Source: Lactiplantibacillus brownii | GTDB taxonomy: Bacteria > Bacillota > Bacilli > Lactobacillales > Lactobacillaceae | DNA length: 64,000 nucleotides | Assembly (NCBI RefSeq): GCF_031085375.1 | Contig: NZ_JAVCWF010000001.1 | Span: forward strand, 2,418,001-2,482,000 | Reading direction: 5' to 3' | Part shown: positions 25,694 through 35,655 of the stretch, in pieces | How the letters are laid out: each line of letters begins with the position of its first letter | Position numbering within the stretch: position 1 is the stretch's first letter | The notes under the pieces: model-generated | Told to the model about the DNA's origin: nothing | What the model saw: the letters and a program-made list of their open reading frames with translations, nothing else | The model's database searches: none | Made by a program: the position numbers and the translations under genes

Positions 25694-25905
25694 ACGGACC
25701 TTTTCATCGTGTCGGCATGGGTATGTACTTGCCGCCTTACCGGTCGGTTCGTTTAGGGTGGAAACGTCATGAATCGCTTTTGAGCCACAAAGCGGTCTCA
25801 AACGTCGATTTTTGACTAACCGCGGCAAAATTCTCCGCGCTAAGTCAAACGCCACGGCTGAGCCCGAAATGACCCGACCTCTCGGCTAAATCGACTCAAC
25901 ATAGT
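25694..25905. repeat. Structured GC-rich intergenic unit
   Basis: No gene is seen between 25574 and 26264. This part contains a strong hairpin, TTTGACTAACCGCGG with CCGCGCTAAGTCAAA (12 of 15 positions pair). It also has TTTTGAGCC...GCGGTCTCAAA, which resembles the GTGAGCC...GCGGTCTCACA core of the dispersed 'A' repeat. It may be a diverged relative of that family; no second copy was found in the window. Confidence 0.5.
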
Positions 25906-26056
25906 CATCCCCTCAGTTTTGAGAAAGGACAAAGCTTCTTTGAATTCTCTCTATACTTAGAAATCACCATGCTGTGCCAATGACCATTAATTCCCCCTAC
26001 CGAAAAAATTTGACACCCACGACCGGGTTTCAATTCGACTGAATAACACGATTTAA

Positions 26057-26212
26057 CGAAGGGCGGGCTGGATGATGCTCAGTGGTGAAATTTCTCTTTG
26101 CTGGCGAATTTCCAGCTTAGAGAAAGCCCGGCTTGTGAGACCGCCCTTTGGCTCACAAACGTGGCCACCACGTTCCAGCATCAAGCCAGACCAACCGAAG
26201 TGGCAAGTTTAG
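26057..26212 (+). repeat. Dispersed repeat, uninterrupted 'D-A' copy
   Basis: Runs from GGGCGGGCTGGATGATGCTC through GTGAAATTTCTCTTTGCTGG to AAGCCCGGCTTGTGAGACC, the GTGGCCAC core and GGCAAGTTTAGC. It is the simplest intact reference for the site interrupted by the transposon at 6.9/17.7 kb. The 'B' part is absent here. Confidence 0.8.
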
Positions 26213-26222
26213 CAATCCCAGC

Positions 26223-26253
26223 AAAAAAAGCCCAAGTACGCAACTTGGGCTTT
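26223..26253 (-). terminator. Terminator of the esterase gene
   Basis: Stem AAAGCCCAAGT with ACTTGGGCTTT and a short loop, followed on the minus strand by a run of T. It is placed just after the esterase stop codon. Confidence 0.88.
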
Positions 26254-26264
26254 GGGGGTTAGAC

Positions 26265-27095
26265 TTAGTTTTCATCGTGCAAATAACCTTGTAACTGTAA
26301 CCAACGAATCGCTAATGGCGCCCAGTGCGCCGCTTGATCGTTCAGATACTTAGTTTTATGTGGCTTTTTTGTCACGTGGTTAGCTAAAGCTAGCCCGTGA
26401 ATGCCAGAGCCAAATAAATGATACTCGGTTTCAATGCCTAATTGCATTAACCGTTGCACGTATATCATTGAATTTATCGGTGGGACTAATTCGTCCGTCA
26501 CCGTTTGCCAAACAAAGGCGGGCTTGCTTTGCGGACTTAATAACTTCTGCGCCGCAAACAAGGTTGGGTCGATCGTAACTTTATCACGTTCGGCGACACT
26601 CGTCGGAAAGCCAGCCGTTAAATCGATCACTGGATAACCCAGAATCGTCGCCGCATGTTGACCGGCAAACTGATCGAGTTGATACTTCGCACTCAATTCA
26701 GGATTGGTCGCAATCCCATTATAAGTGGCAACCACGTGACCACCCGCCGAAAAGCCAGCGAGAATAATGCGGTCAGGATCAATATGGCGACTAGGAGCTT
26801 GCTTTGTGACCCAGTCAATGGTTTTCCCCAACTGTTGAAAGGCCCATGGATAAACTTTGCTCGTCGGCGTTTCAAGCTGATAGTTCAAAACGATCGCATG
26901 CATCCCTTCCGCCAAAAATCGCATGGCGATGGGTGCTTCTTCACGCCCTGAATGGTAAGTAAAGCCCCCACCAGGACAAATAATGATTACTGGATAATTC
27001 ACCGTTTCACCAAAATCTGAAATCTGATCCAACCAATAGGCCGTGACTTTAAAAGGATGTTCCTTCGTCACTAATGTTTGTTGTTCAACTTGCAT
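26265..27095 (-). CDS. HSL-like alpha/beta-hydrolase (esterase)
   Basis: A 276-residue carboxylesterase of the hormone-sensitive-lipase-like branch. The oxyanion-hole segment is IICPGGGFTYHSG and the nucleophile elbow is AGFSAGGHV. The acid residue probably lies in TVTDELVPP and the catalytic His in GSGIHGLALA. No signal peptide. It appears to be the counterpart of the short-chain acyl esterase Cest-2923 type of L. plantarum (recalled, not compared). It is divergent from a GntR-family gene, with a candidate operator between them, so it is probably under that regulator. Confidence 0.82.
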   Translation of the reverse strand: MQVEQQTLVTKEHPFKVTAYWLDQISDFGETVNYPVIIICPGGGFTYHSGREEAPIAMRFLAEGMHAIVLNYQLETPTSKVYPWAFQQLGKTIDWVTKQAPSRHIDPDRIILAGFSAGGHVVATYNGIATNPELSAKYQLDQFAGQHAATILGYPVIDLTAGFPTSVAERDKVTIDPTLFAAQKLLSPQSKPAFVWQTVTDELVPPINSMIYVQRLMQLGIETEYHLFGSGIHGLALANHVTKKPHKTKYLNDQAAHWAPLAIRWLQLQGYLHDEN

Positions 27096-27203
27096 GTTTG
27101 TTATCCCCCATTATTGAAGTTTGTTCATACCCCGAACTGACCTGCCCCATTACTGTTTACGCTTACATTATAAAGAGGAGAACCCCCTTCTGTCAATTTT
27201 GTT

Positions 27204-27227
27204 CGAATAAATAATTTAATTTGTTCG
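27204..27227. promoter_or_regulatory. Candidate GntR operator between esterase and regulator genes
   Basis: Imperfect inverted repeat CGAATAAA (27204-27211) and TTTGTTCG (27220-27227) with an 8-bp spacer, in the divergent region. The half-site TTTRTTCGRA recurs at 28152-28163 and 58482-58493. Confidence 0.5.
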
Positions 27228-27297
27228 GATATTTATCACAAGTTAGCTATATTTTGTTATAATGGGGCTAATAATTAAGCGTATGAAGGTGACAACT

Positions 27298-28020
27298 ATG
27301 ACTAATAGTAGTTTTGAAACGATTTATCAAACTTTAAGAGAACGAATTTTAAAAGGAAAATACAGCATTAAAATGCGTCTTCCCATCGAAGACGATTTGA
27401 TTACGGAATTCGCTAGCAGTCGTTATGCAGTCCGTAAGGCCATCAAGAAATTAGCACAAGATGGCTTAGTTTATAGTGTTAAGGGACGTGGCGTCGTCTT
27501 ATTGGAACACAATCCACAAACCCAACAATTTAATTTAAATTTGGGTGAATTGACTGGCATTCATGCCAGCGATCCTGATCGCTCATTTGATTACAAAACC
27601 GATCTGGTCAGCTTCAAACAGCTCATTGTGGATCAGGCGCTCAGCCAACAAAGTGCCTTTGAGGTCGGCATACCGGTGTACGCCATCCAGAGAGTCCGTT
27701 CCATTAATGGCACTCGCGCAGTGATTGATATCAACTACTTTAATGCCCAATTGATTCCCGGCATCACGCCGACTATCGCTAAAACCTCGATTTACGATTA
27801 CATTCAAAAACAACTCAAGATTAAAATTGCAGTCGTTAAACGAATGTTACGCGTTGATTCAGTTAAACCAGTGGATACCGATAACCTTGCTTTAGGTGAA
27901 AATAACTGTGTCGGTAATATGATCAGCATTGCTTTTAATGACTCTGGACGCCAATTTGAATATACTGAATCGCACTATATTCCAAATGAACTCGTCTTTA
28001 CCCAACTGATTCGTAACTAA
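27298..28020 (+). CDS. GntR-family regulator with UTRA ligand domain
   Basis: A 240-residue regulator of the HutC subfamily. The N-terminal winged helix is seen in SFETIYQTLRERILKGKY, MRLPIEDDLITEFASSRYAV and VRKAIKKLAQDGLVYSVKGRG. A UTRA effector-binding domain follows (VYAIQRVRSINGTRAVIDIN and SIYDYIQKQ). The ATG at 27298 is chosen because AAGGTG sits upstream; an in-frame ATG at 27262 would add residues unlike the family. UTRA domains usually bind sugar phosphates or related metabolites. It probably regulates itself and the divergent esterase gene, and perhaps the small RNA gene downstream. Confidence 0.85.
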   Translation: MTNSSFETIYQTLRERILKGKYSIKMRLPIEDDLITEFASSRYAVRKAIKKLAQDGLVYSVKGRGVVLLEHNPQTQQFNLNLGELTGIHASDPDRSFDYKTDLVSFKQLIVDQALSQQSAFEVGIPVYAIQRVRSINGTRAVIDINYFNAQLIPGITPTIAKTSIYDYIQKQLKIKIAVVKRMLRVDSVKPVDTDNLALGENNCVGNMISIAFNDSGRQFEYTESHYIPNELVFTQLIRN

Positions 28021-28040
28021 ACCTTACCAACTGAATTTTA

Positions 28041-28070
28041 CCCAGCCATCTAAAAATGGCTGGGCTTTTT
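28041..28070 (+). terminator. Terminator after the GntR gene
   Basis: Stem CCCAGCCAT with ATGGCTGGG, loop CTAAAA, then a T-run. Confidence 0.88.
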
Positions 28071-28165
28071 GTGTCTCCGGCTTGTGGTTGACCCATTCGT
28101 CACCGCTTTATAATAAATAGACCATATTGATTCACATTACTACTAAAGATATGTTCGAACAAATA

Positions 28166-28193
28166 TTGACAATTTAACAGATTTGTTTATAAT
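28166..28193 (+). promoter_or_regulatory. Strong promoter of a probable small RNA gene
   Basis: Consensus boxes TTGACA (28166-28171) and TATAAT (28188-28193) with a 16-bp spacer. Just upstream, TGTTCGAACA (28152-28161) is a perfect palindrome carrying the same half-site as the candidate GntR operator. No protein-coding gene on this strand follows. Confidence 0.75.
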
Positions 28194-28199
28194 AATAAT

Positions 28200-28350
28200 T
28201 ATAAAAGCTAATGGGGGTTAGCCTTTGTACCGTTTAACACACAACGTTAACGGTTCGATAATTCGGTGCCAAGGAATTAGGCGTGGTCACTAGGAGTAAA
28301 ACTAAAAATAGCCGCTGAGCAGCTAGGTGTTCAGCGACTATTTTTGTGTT
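28200..28350 (+). ncRNA. Probable structured small RNA (about 150 nt)
   Basis: A transcript starting near 28200 would form hairpin GCTAA-TGGGGG-TTAGC, then ACCGTTTAAC/GTTAACGGT (one bulged T), then GTGCC/GGCGT. It would end at an intrinsic terminator (AAAAATAG..CGCTGA with TCAGCG..CTATTTTT, 28304-28345). Only very short frames occur (8 and 11 codons), the second with a weak ribosome binding site. The convergent adhesin gene ends at 28378, so an antisense effect on its 3' end is possible only with readthrough. I do not recognise a known RNA family. Confidence 0.6.
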
Positions 28351-28377
28351 TTAAACTTTACCTGCTAACTTGATCCT

Positions 28378-31300
28378 TTACCGTTGTTCGCGCCGACGAC
28401 GCAATCGCATGCCACCGAACAAGCCAACCATCGTCAAGGCTAAGAGACCCCAAATATCCGTTGGCCGTTGCTCACTAGTTTGTGGTAACGTCCGCGCAGT
28501 CGTTAAGGGTTGTAAAGACTGTCGACTTGAGACGTGTTGCTTGGCAACTGGTGCGGTCAACCGAATCGTCGTACGACTTGGTTGAATACGTGCTGCCATT
28601 GCCACTGGCTTAGTCATTGCAGTTGACTGGCTAGTTAACCGTTGTGCTGGCATCGCCGCGGACTTCACTGAAACTGGCGTTAATTTAGCGGTTGGCCGAC
28701 TCGTCTTAGTGGTCAAATGACTCAATTTAGCGGTTGGACGGTTGGTCTTAGCCGTGACGTGCGTCATTTTAGCGGCTGGACGTTTAGTCGTCTTGGTCGT
28801 CATTGGCGACGACTGTGTTGGCTTAGTTGTTGATCCAGTAGTGGTTGACTGGCGTTGTTCAGGTTCATAATAGAACGCTACGGTCGTCGCAGAATCAGTA
28901 TAGTGACCCCGAATCGTTTCAGGTTCATTGGCAACTAACCGGTAACCGGCAATCTTAGGTGCCGCCACATCATAAGGTGCCGCGAACTTCCCAGTCATTT
29001 CCGTCCCTGGCTTAACGGTTTGATCCGTCTTTGCCAAATAATATTTAACGTTGACACGCCCACTCGTCTGCTGATAAGTGATGGTCTGCATCAAGTCGGG
29101 ACTCGTTTCGGTAACCGTGGTTGCTGGCACTTGAGTCATATCCGCACGATAATCCGCAATAACTGGCGCCGTCAAGGCTTCAAAGGTCGTTGTCCCAACT
29201 GGCTTCCAAGTCGTGTATTGAACCGTCCCAGTGACCGCATCACGAACCGCTTCACGTGTAAATTCAATCGTCCGTGTCACGGTTGGCGCAGCCATTTTAC
29301 CATCCGCGTACTTAAATTGAACCGTTTGCTTAACCGCATGGGTCAAGTCAACACCAGCTGGTAATGTTTCACCAGGCTTCAAGGTTACCAAAGTATGGCT
29401 AAACATCACCCGATAAGCGAGAATTGGCGCAGCTGAAGTAAAGGCGGCATTATTTTCTGGATAACCATTATGAGCTAATTGATAGCCCTTAGCTTCATAA
29501 CCGGCAATCGCACTCTTGGTTGGATCTGGTAACGTCCCTTGATAAGGTACCGTTATCGTGGTCTGACCAATACTCTTATTTGTCACCGCGTCCACATAAT
29601 TAATGACTCGAGTGACCGTGACTGGCGCATAATCATAAACGATCGTGCCCTTGAGAAGAGGCAACGTCCCACTCATTGCGGCACTATTTGACCCCATTTG
29701 CTTGAAGACGTAATTCCCGATCGTTGCTGGCGTGGTTGTATAAGGATCACCAACATTCCCGTGAATTTGTTCAGGCGCCACAATTGGCTCATTGTCTGGA
29801 TCAAGATATTCGACGGTCATTCCACCGGCGACCACGGGATTCTTAACAAATTGCAGGTCAACTTCTTGTGGATTTTGTAAATAAGTCCCAGTCGAGGCAC
29901 TACTCTCGTTTGGTAAAAATTGATAACCAGGTAACGTGGTATAACTTTCAAAATTGTACTTGTCCCCAATCTTAGGACTCGTCGTGCTAATCAATGGCTT
30001 GATCAACTTGCCAGTATCATGATCGATTAGACCGACATCAACAGTTGGCGCAGTTTGCCAATTAGCAGCCTGGTAAATCATGCTGTCATAGGTAAATTGA
30101 ACACTGCCAGGATAATAAAGATTAATGTCATCCTTCACATTACCAGTTGAATTGGCCGTGCCGACAAAACCATAAGTAAACCAGTTGGCATTCGCAACAG
30201 CTTGATAAGGTGTTGGAATTTCAAACTCATCATGGCCTAAATAGGTCAACGGCGTTTCAGTCGCGGCGTACTTAGTCGTGTCCGTCCCGTTCCAAGTTTC
30301 CTCATAATGGGACGATAAATCTTCACCTTCAAGTCCAATGATTGGCGTTGGCGTGAAGACAGCCGGTTGACCAATGACGATATTGACTGCTTGTGATAAG
30401 GTTTGATTTTCACCAACCGCACTCACTTGAGCCGCTTTGGTGAAACCTTTCAATGGTGAAAAGTCTGTCAATGAATCATCACTAAAGTTAAATATCTTTG
30501 GAAAACCATTCCGTGTGACATCATTATTATCAATGCTCGTCAACCATGGTCCTAACATTGCCAATTGCGCATTGGTCATCCCTTTAGAGTTTTGCTGATA
30601 AACATAGGTCGTGGTTTGACCATCTAGTTGAACTTCATTAATTTGACTAGGATCAATTTCAGTTAATGGTTTCAGATTAGCCGCACTCATATCAACAAGA
30701 CCAATCGTGATATTACTAAAGCGTAGTGGAATCAGTGGTGTAAAATCAATCGTTGGATCTTGAATATTGACATTCATATTAATCAAAGTCGTCTTTGGCA
30801 AGTACTGTAGATATTGCATGCCTGCAAAGCTATCAGTCACGTTGACATAACCATCAGTCCCCAGTCCCAGCGACGTGCCATTAAAGTTACGAATCTCACC
30901 GACCGTAATCGGACCAGTGACCCCTAACGCTTGCTGAACCGCAGTTTCCATATTTGCGTCGCCAAATGTCACAACAGTTGCATCAGGAACCGTCGTTGCT
31001 TGTGAGCTAGCCGTGCTAGTGGTACTCGTAGCCGCTGAAGTGGCGGTTGAAGTCGTCCCACTAGTTATTGAGCTGGCACTGGTTGCCGTACTGCCAACCG
31101 AAGTAGCGGCTGACCCAGTTGTGGCCGTCGTGACCATCGTACTGGTCGCAGCAGATGTAGTGCTCGTGGCCGTTGAAGCGGCACTCGTTGTTGTCGCGGT
31201 GCTAGCCGTAGACGCTGCAGTAACTGAACTGGTTGCCGCCGACGTCGTTGAACTAGCACTGGTTGTCTTTGAAGCTGGTGCAGAACTCATTGCCGTTGAG

Positions 31301-31602
31301 CCCACACTCGCGGTCGTACTGGTCGCCGCGCTAGCCGTCGTTGATACCGGCGCACTAGTTGCTGCGGTACTCCCCGCTGACGTTGGTGTCTTAGCCGTCG
31401 TCGCGGTAGTGGTTGACGTCACGACCGTTGTCGTAGGTGTTGTCTCAGCCGCTTTAGCCGTGACTGGCTTGACCATTAGAGCTGCCCCTAAAGCACTAGT
31501 CCCAATCACGGCAATTAATGCTGTACACCACTTCTTACCAGATTTATAAAGACGATAATGATTTCGAACCATTCTTGTTCGTTGTAATTGCTTGAACCGC
31601 AT
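28378..31602 (-). CDS. LPxTG-anchored MucBP-repeat adhesin
   Basis: A 1074-residue surface protein. The N-terminus has a KxYKxGKxW-type signal (HYRLYKSGKKWCTA...). A Thr/Ser/Ala-rich low-complexity stretch of about 170 residues follows, then a domain with a short leucine-rich-like part. After this come MucBP-type repeats (VNYVDAVTNKSIGQ, VKYYLAKTDQTVKPG), a Thr/Lys-rich spacer and the sorting signal LPQTSEQ with a hydrophobic segment and RLRRRREQR. It is anchored to the wall by sortase and probably binds mucin or other host/plant glycans. The ATG at 31602 has GAGGAG 8 bases before it. A paralogue, broken by a stop codon, lies directly upstream. Confidence 0.88.
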   Translation of the reverse strand: MRFKQLQRTRMVRNHYRLYKSGKKWCTALIAVIGTSALGAALMVKPVTAKAAETTPTTTVVTSTTTATTAKTPTSAGSTAATSAPVSTTASAATSTTASVGSTAMSSAPASKTTSASSTTSAATSSVTAASTASTATTTSAASTATSTTSAATSTMVTTATTGSAATSVGSTATSASSITSGTTSTATSAATSTTSTASSQATTVPDATVVTFGDANMETAVQQALGVTGPITVGEIRNFNGTSLGLGTDGYVNVTDSFAGMQYLQYLPKTTLINMNVNIQDPTIDFTPLIPLRFSNITIGLVDMSAANLKPLTEIDPSQINEVQLDGQTTTYVYQQNSKGMTNAQLAMLGPWLTSIDNNDVTRNGFPKIFNFSDDSLTDFSPLKGFTKAAQVSAVGENQTLSQAVNIVIGQPAVFTPTPIIGLEGEDLSSHYEETWNGTDTTKYAATETPLTYLGHDEFEIPTPYQAVANANWFTYGFVGTANSTGNVKDDINLYYPGSVQFTYDSMIYQAANWQTAPTVDVGLIDHDTGKLIKPLISTTSPKIGDKYNFESYTTLPGYQFLPNESSASTGTYLQNPQEVDLQFVKNPVVAGGMTVEYLDPDNEPIVAPEQIHGNVGDPYTTTPATIGNYVFKQMGSNSAAMSGTLPLLKGTIVYDYAPVTVTRVINYVDAVTNKSIGQTTITVPYQGTLPDPTKSAIAGYEAKGYQLAHNGYPENNAAFTSAAPILAYRVMFSHTLVTLKPGETLPAGVDLTHAVKQTVQFKYADGKMAAPTVTRTIEFTREAVRDAVTGTVQYTTWKPVGTTTFEALTAPVIADYRADMTQVPATTVTETSPDLMQTITYQQTSGRVNVKYYLAKTDQTVKPGTEMTGKFAAPYDVAAPKIAGYRLVANEPETIRGHYTDSATTVAFYYEPEQRQSTTTGSTTKPTQSSPMTTKTTKRPAAKMTHVTAKTNRPTAKLSHLTTKTSRPTAKLTPVSVKSAAMPAQRLTSQSTAMTKPVAMAARIQPSRTTIRLTAPVAKQHVSSRQSLQPLTTARTLPQTSEQRPTDIWGLLALTMVGLFGGMRLRRRREQR

Positions 31603-31643
31603 CTTAAACACTCCTCTTGTTTAATGATGACTTAAAATAACTT

Positions 31644-34600
31644 TTATAAAATTTTATGCTTACGCAAACCACCGAGTAACCCGAATATTGTCAACCCTAG
31701 CAATCCCCAAATCGTCTTAGGTTGTTGCTCACTCGTTTGTGGCAATTTTTCTTTAGTCATTGGCACTGGCAACTGTTTAGTCGTCCGCAAGTGTTGCTGA
31801 CTAGTCAATTTGACTGATGTCGACGCTTGAGACGTTGGCTTAATCATTGCCGGTTGTGTCATGACCGTTGTTCCTGATTTAACTGATTTCGTCGCAATCG
31901 ACCTTACTGGTTGAACGACTGGCTTAACTAGTTTAGTCGGTGTGACCTTTTTAACTGGTTGCTCAACTGAATGAGCTGATTTAACCGGTGTGAAGGTTGC
32001 AACTGAACGAGTCTCTGGCTTGGTCCATTTAACTGATGTTAACTTCTTGGCCGGTGTGCCCTGCTTAGCTGGCGTAACTTTTTTAGCCGGTGTTGGCCGT
32101 TTAGCTGGTTTTTTAACCGGCGTTGTCGTTGTGGTTGAATGCACTGGCAGATAGTAGAACGTCACGGTCGCGTCAGTCGTTGCATAATGCCCCATCATTT
32201 CTGAACTCTGGGTTGCTAATGTATAGCCTTTAATCGCTGGTGCAGTGATTTGATAAGGTTGACCGACAATCCCAGTGAGCACACTCATTGGCGCTAACGC
32301 TTGCTTCGTCCCAGCCAAATAATAATTGACCGTGACTTTGCTAAGTGCTGGCCGATAGACAACGGTTTCAGTGCTGTCAGCACTAGTTGCGGTAACCGGC
32401 ATGGTGTTAATTTGAGCCAAGTCAGGTTGATAACCCGTAATCATTGGTGATGGCACTGCTGGTAAACTTGCCGCACCCATCGCTGTCCAATTCGAATAGG
32501 TTGTCGCAGCCGTCACGCGATCAATCGTCGCCGTTCTCGTAAACATCACTTGTTGTGTCACGCTTGGCGCCGCCGTTTGACCGTCAGCGTAGTGATAAGT
32601 AATCGTTCGAGTGACTGGATGACTTAAACTCATGCCAGTTGGTAACGTGTCGCCAACTTTTAATTGATCAATCCGATGAGCTAAAGCCACGGTATAAGTT
32701 TTAGTCAACGTTGCCGAATCAAAGACTGAACCCGTCGCTGGAAAATCGTTGCTAACTAAGCGATAACCAGCGGCTTCATAGCCTTGAATAGCTGCTAAAG
32801 TTGGATTCTGAGCGGCACTTTGATACGCGCCAGTTAGTGTGGTACTCGTCAAAGTCTTGCCAGTCGTCGTATCAACGTAATTAATGATCCGGTTAACGGC
32901 GTCCGGCACATATTCATAAGTAACCGTACCAGCCGCTAATGCTAAAGTCCCCGTTGCTGGTGTGCTTGTTGGCAAAACTTGCCGATAAGTGTAATGCGCC
33001 ACGGTTGCCGGTGTGGTGGTATAAGGATCACCAACATTACCTTTAATCATGGTTGCTGGTGCAATAATCTTGCCATCTGGATCAACGTAATTTACCGTAA
33101 TGCCACCCGCAGGTACCGCCTTTTCAAAGACGAAGCTTAAGGTTTGTGGTGCTTGCATGTAATGACCAGTAGTGGTGCTGCTTGCCTTTGGTAAGAAAGT
33201 GTAGCCAGCGACTCGTGCCAAATTAGAAAAGTCATAACTGTCACCAATCTTAGGACTCGTCTTAGTCATCGCAGTAGCAATCGGTTGATCGGCTTGATCA
33301 ACAAAGTTCAACGTGACACTTGGCGCAATCTCCCAATTGACAGCTTGGTAAACCATCACATCGTAAACAAACTGAACCCCGTCAGGATAAGTGATGCCAA
33401 TGTAACCAGTTGAATTGGCAGCCGTATAAGGCACACCATGTAACCCATAAGAGAACCAATTACCATTGTTATAGACCGTTGGAATCTCAAACTCACCATT
33501 GCCTAAAGAGACTAACGGCGTTTGTTTCATTAATTGCGTAGCCGTAACTTCCGACCCACTCCAAGTCGTTGCATACCTAGAAGTCAGGTTTTCACCTTCA
33601 ATCCCAGTCAACGGTGTCGCCGTAAAGTCAGCTGGTTGACCAATAACCATGGGTACTGGTTGCGAAACATCGATCGATTGACCACCAACAATAATATAAA
33701 CTGGTTTCTTAAAGTCCCTTAGAGAACTGAGGTCAGTCAATGACCCGTCACTAAAGTCCATCCGTTTACTAGTCAAATCATTGTTGTCAATCGCCGTCAA
33801 CCATGGCGCCAATTGCGCGAGTTGAGCATTCGTCAACCCATTTGGATTATGTTGATAACCCCCACCGCGGAACACACTGGCCAAATTAACGAAACTAATG
33901 GTACTTGGATCAATTTGTGTCAACGGTTCTAGGTTAGCTTCGGACATTTCGATCATCGAAACGGCTAATTCATTGAAGTGATCTGGAATCAGTGGCGTTA
34001 AATCAATCCCTGGATTGATTTATTGCGTCACTAAAGTAACCGTTGTGGTACTTGGCAAGTACTGCAAATCTTGCATCCCGGCTAAAGTCCCCGTAACTAT
34101 GATTGGACTATAATCAATCCCGACGTAGAAGACACTGCCTTTAAAGTTTCGAATATCACCAACAGTTACCTCACCAGTGACACCCAAGTCTGTTTGAAAG
34201 GCGGCTTCGATGCCCGGATCACCAAAGGTCACGACCGTACTGTCTGGCACTGTTGCGGCAGTTGTTGTCGCACTGGCCGTACTCGTTGCGGTACTCGTAA
34301 CAGGATTAGTCGCACTCGTTGCTGCTGAAGCGGAGCTCGTTACGGCGCTAGTTGTTGCACTCGTAACCGTTGACGTGTTGCTGGTTGTCGCACTAGTTGC
34401 CATGCTGGTTGCTGAAACTGGCGTCGCACTAGTTTGGCCGCTCATAACACTGCTGTTAGCACCCGCGCTCGTCGCCGCTGAAATGGTTCCAGCACGGGCC
34501 GCAACGGATGTCTGGTTGGAAGCGACACTAACTGGTGCCGTGTCGGTCGCTGCTGCACTTGAGTTGACTGTCTTAGTGCTTGCAGCACTGGTCACCGAAG

Positions 34601-34835
34601 CACTTGAAGCTGCCGTACTCGTTGCTGCTGCACTAGTAACTAATGTTGTTGTGGTACCCGTATTAGTCGTTGCAGTGGTCGCAGCAGTTGCCGTTACAGG
34701 CTGCATGAATAACGCAGCCCCTAATAAGCTGCCACCAACCAAAGTGACCAAAGCGGTACACCACTTTTTACCTGATTTATATAATAAATAATGCGTTTTA
34801 GTTAAATTAGTTCGTTGTAATTGCTTTAAACGCAT
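31644..34835 (-). pseudogene. MucBP-repeat adhesin interrupted by an in-frame TAA
   Basis: This is a paralogue of the adjacent adhesin, with the same signal (KTHYLLYKSGKKW), Ser/Thr/Ala-rich region and LPQTSEQ anchor. The frame is continuous from 34835 to 31644 except for one TAA at 34022-34020, falling after STTTVTLVTQ. The next codons (INPGIDLTPLIP) align with the intact paralogue (PTIDFTPLIP), so no bases are lost. Without readthrough, a 271-residue secreted fragment would be made and the anchor lost. A downstream start (33956) would lack a signal. It is a recent nonsense mutation or a sequencing error, as the rest of the gene shows no decay. Confidence 0.82.
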
Positions 34836-35572
34836 TCTGAACGCCCCTTTTTCAAATAACCCGAAAAGGCGCCCTCAAGCAGCTATTAGTAGTTACTCGA
34901 TGGCGACCTTTAATTAACACTTTTTATTAAATCTCCCAAAATGACTTCCCATTTCGGGAGAACTGCTACCGACCAATCAGTCGGCGCATCTCATCAAAGA
35001 CTTGCTGAATAACTAAAACAATTTATTCAATCACGATCATAAAACTTTCGACCTGCAAGTCCTGATTGCAACTTAGGTGTAACATGGTCTGTTTTGGACA
35101 ACAATTTCCTTCCCTAGAATACTAACTAAAGTAGCACTTCACCCTAACACCACGGTTAGTAAGCTTTCCTTAGTCGGCAATGCCAATTATCAATATATTT
35201 ATAACGGGTGATTCAATTCCCAGGGTCGCTTTACGCCCACAGACATTTTAGCCATCGCTAAATTAATATCACATTCCTTTCTCAATGGCATTTATGCGCT
35301 ATCCGTTCTTTTAACCAGACGGATACGCACACCAGATTATTCAGATTCTTTACATAAAATTATTCCAGTAAACTGATTTGATAAGTTTGACGGTCAAACT
35401 ATTTTCGAAATTTAGCGAATAATCCCTGAAATCACTTTGTAATGCTTGCTGGCTCGCCAAATCATTATTATACTAATAATCGTAAAAGTGATTTATTGTA
35501 ATCGATATTTACTAAGAATGAATCTCGTTTATGAATAGTGGGGGTCAAGGAGTCACTTTACATTGGGGGATT
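34836..35572. other. Long non-coding region upstream of the interrupted adhesin
   Basis: No gene is supported in these 737 bases. On the minus strand a TATAAT (35471-35466) lacks a good -35. A hairpin TCTCCC/GGGAGA (near 34947-34976) lies about 110 bp before the adhesin start. A long 5' leader is possible, but its transcript start cannot be fixed. Confidence 0.4.
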
Positions 35573-35610
35573 AAAAAATGAGATTGGGCTTAGCGTCCAA
35601 TCTCATTTTA
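35573..35610 (-). terminator. Terminator of the choice-of-anchor-A gene
   Basis: Stem AAAATGAGATTGG with CCAATCTCATTTT and a 9-base loop, with T-run on the minus strand. Confidence 0.85.
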
Positions 35611-35655
35611 TTTGTCTATTTTAGGCTTAAAGTATGCCACATTTTAAAACTATTA

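Noticed and set aside
31013..31549. Open frame of 178 codons on the plus strand, Val/Ala-rich
   Set aside because: It is the antisense of the Ser/Thr/Ala-rich low-complexity part of the adhesin. Its composition follows from the codons on the other strand, and no ribosome binding site or family match is present.
33894..33956. Internal restart of the adhesin at 33956 as an independent gene
   Set aside because: It would lack a signal peptide and start inside a conserved domain. The frame is continuous with the upstream part, so one interrupted gene is the better reading.
34210..34791. Open frame of 193 codons on the plus strand, Val/Ala-rich
   Set aside because: Same cause: antisense of the Ser/Thr/Ala-rich region of the interrupted adhesin.
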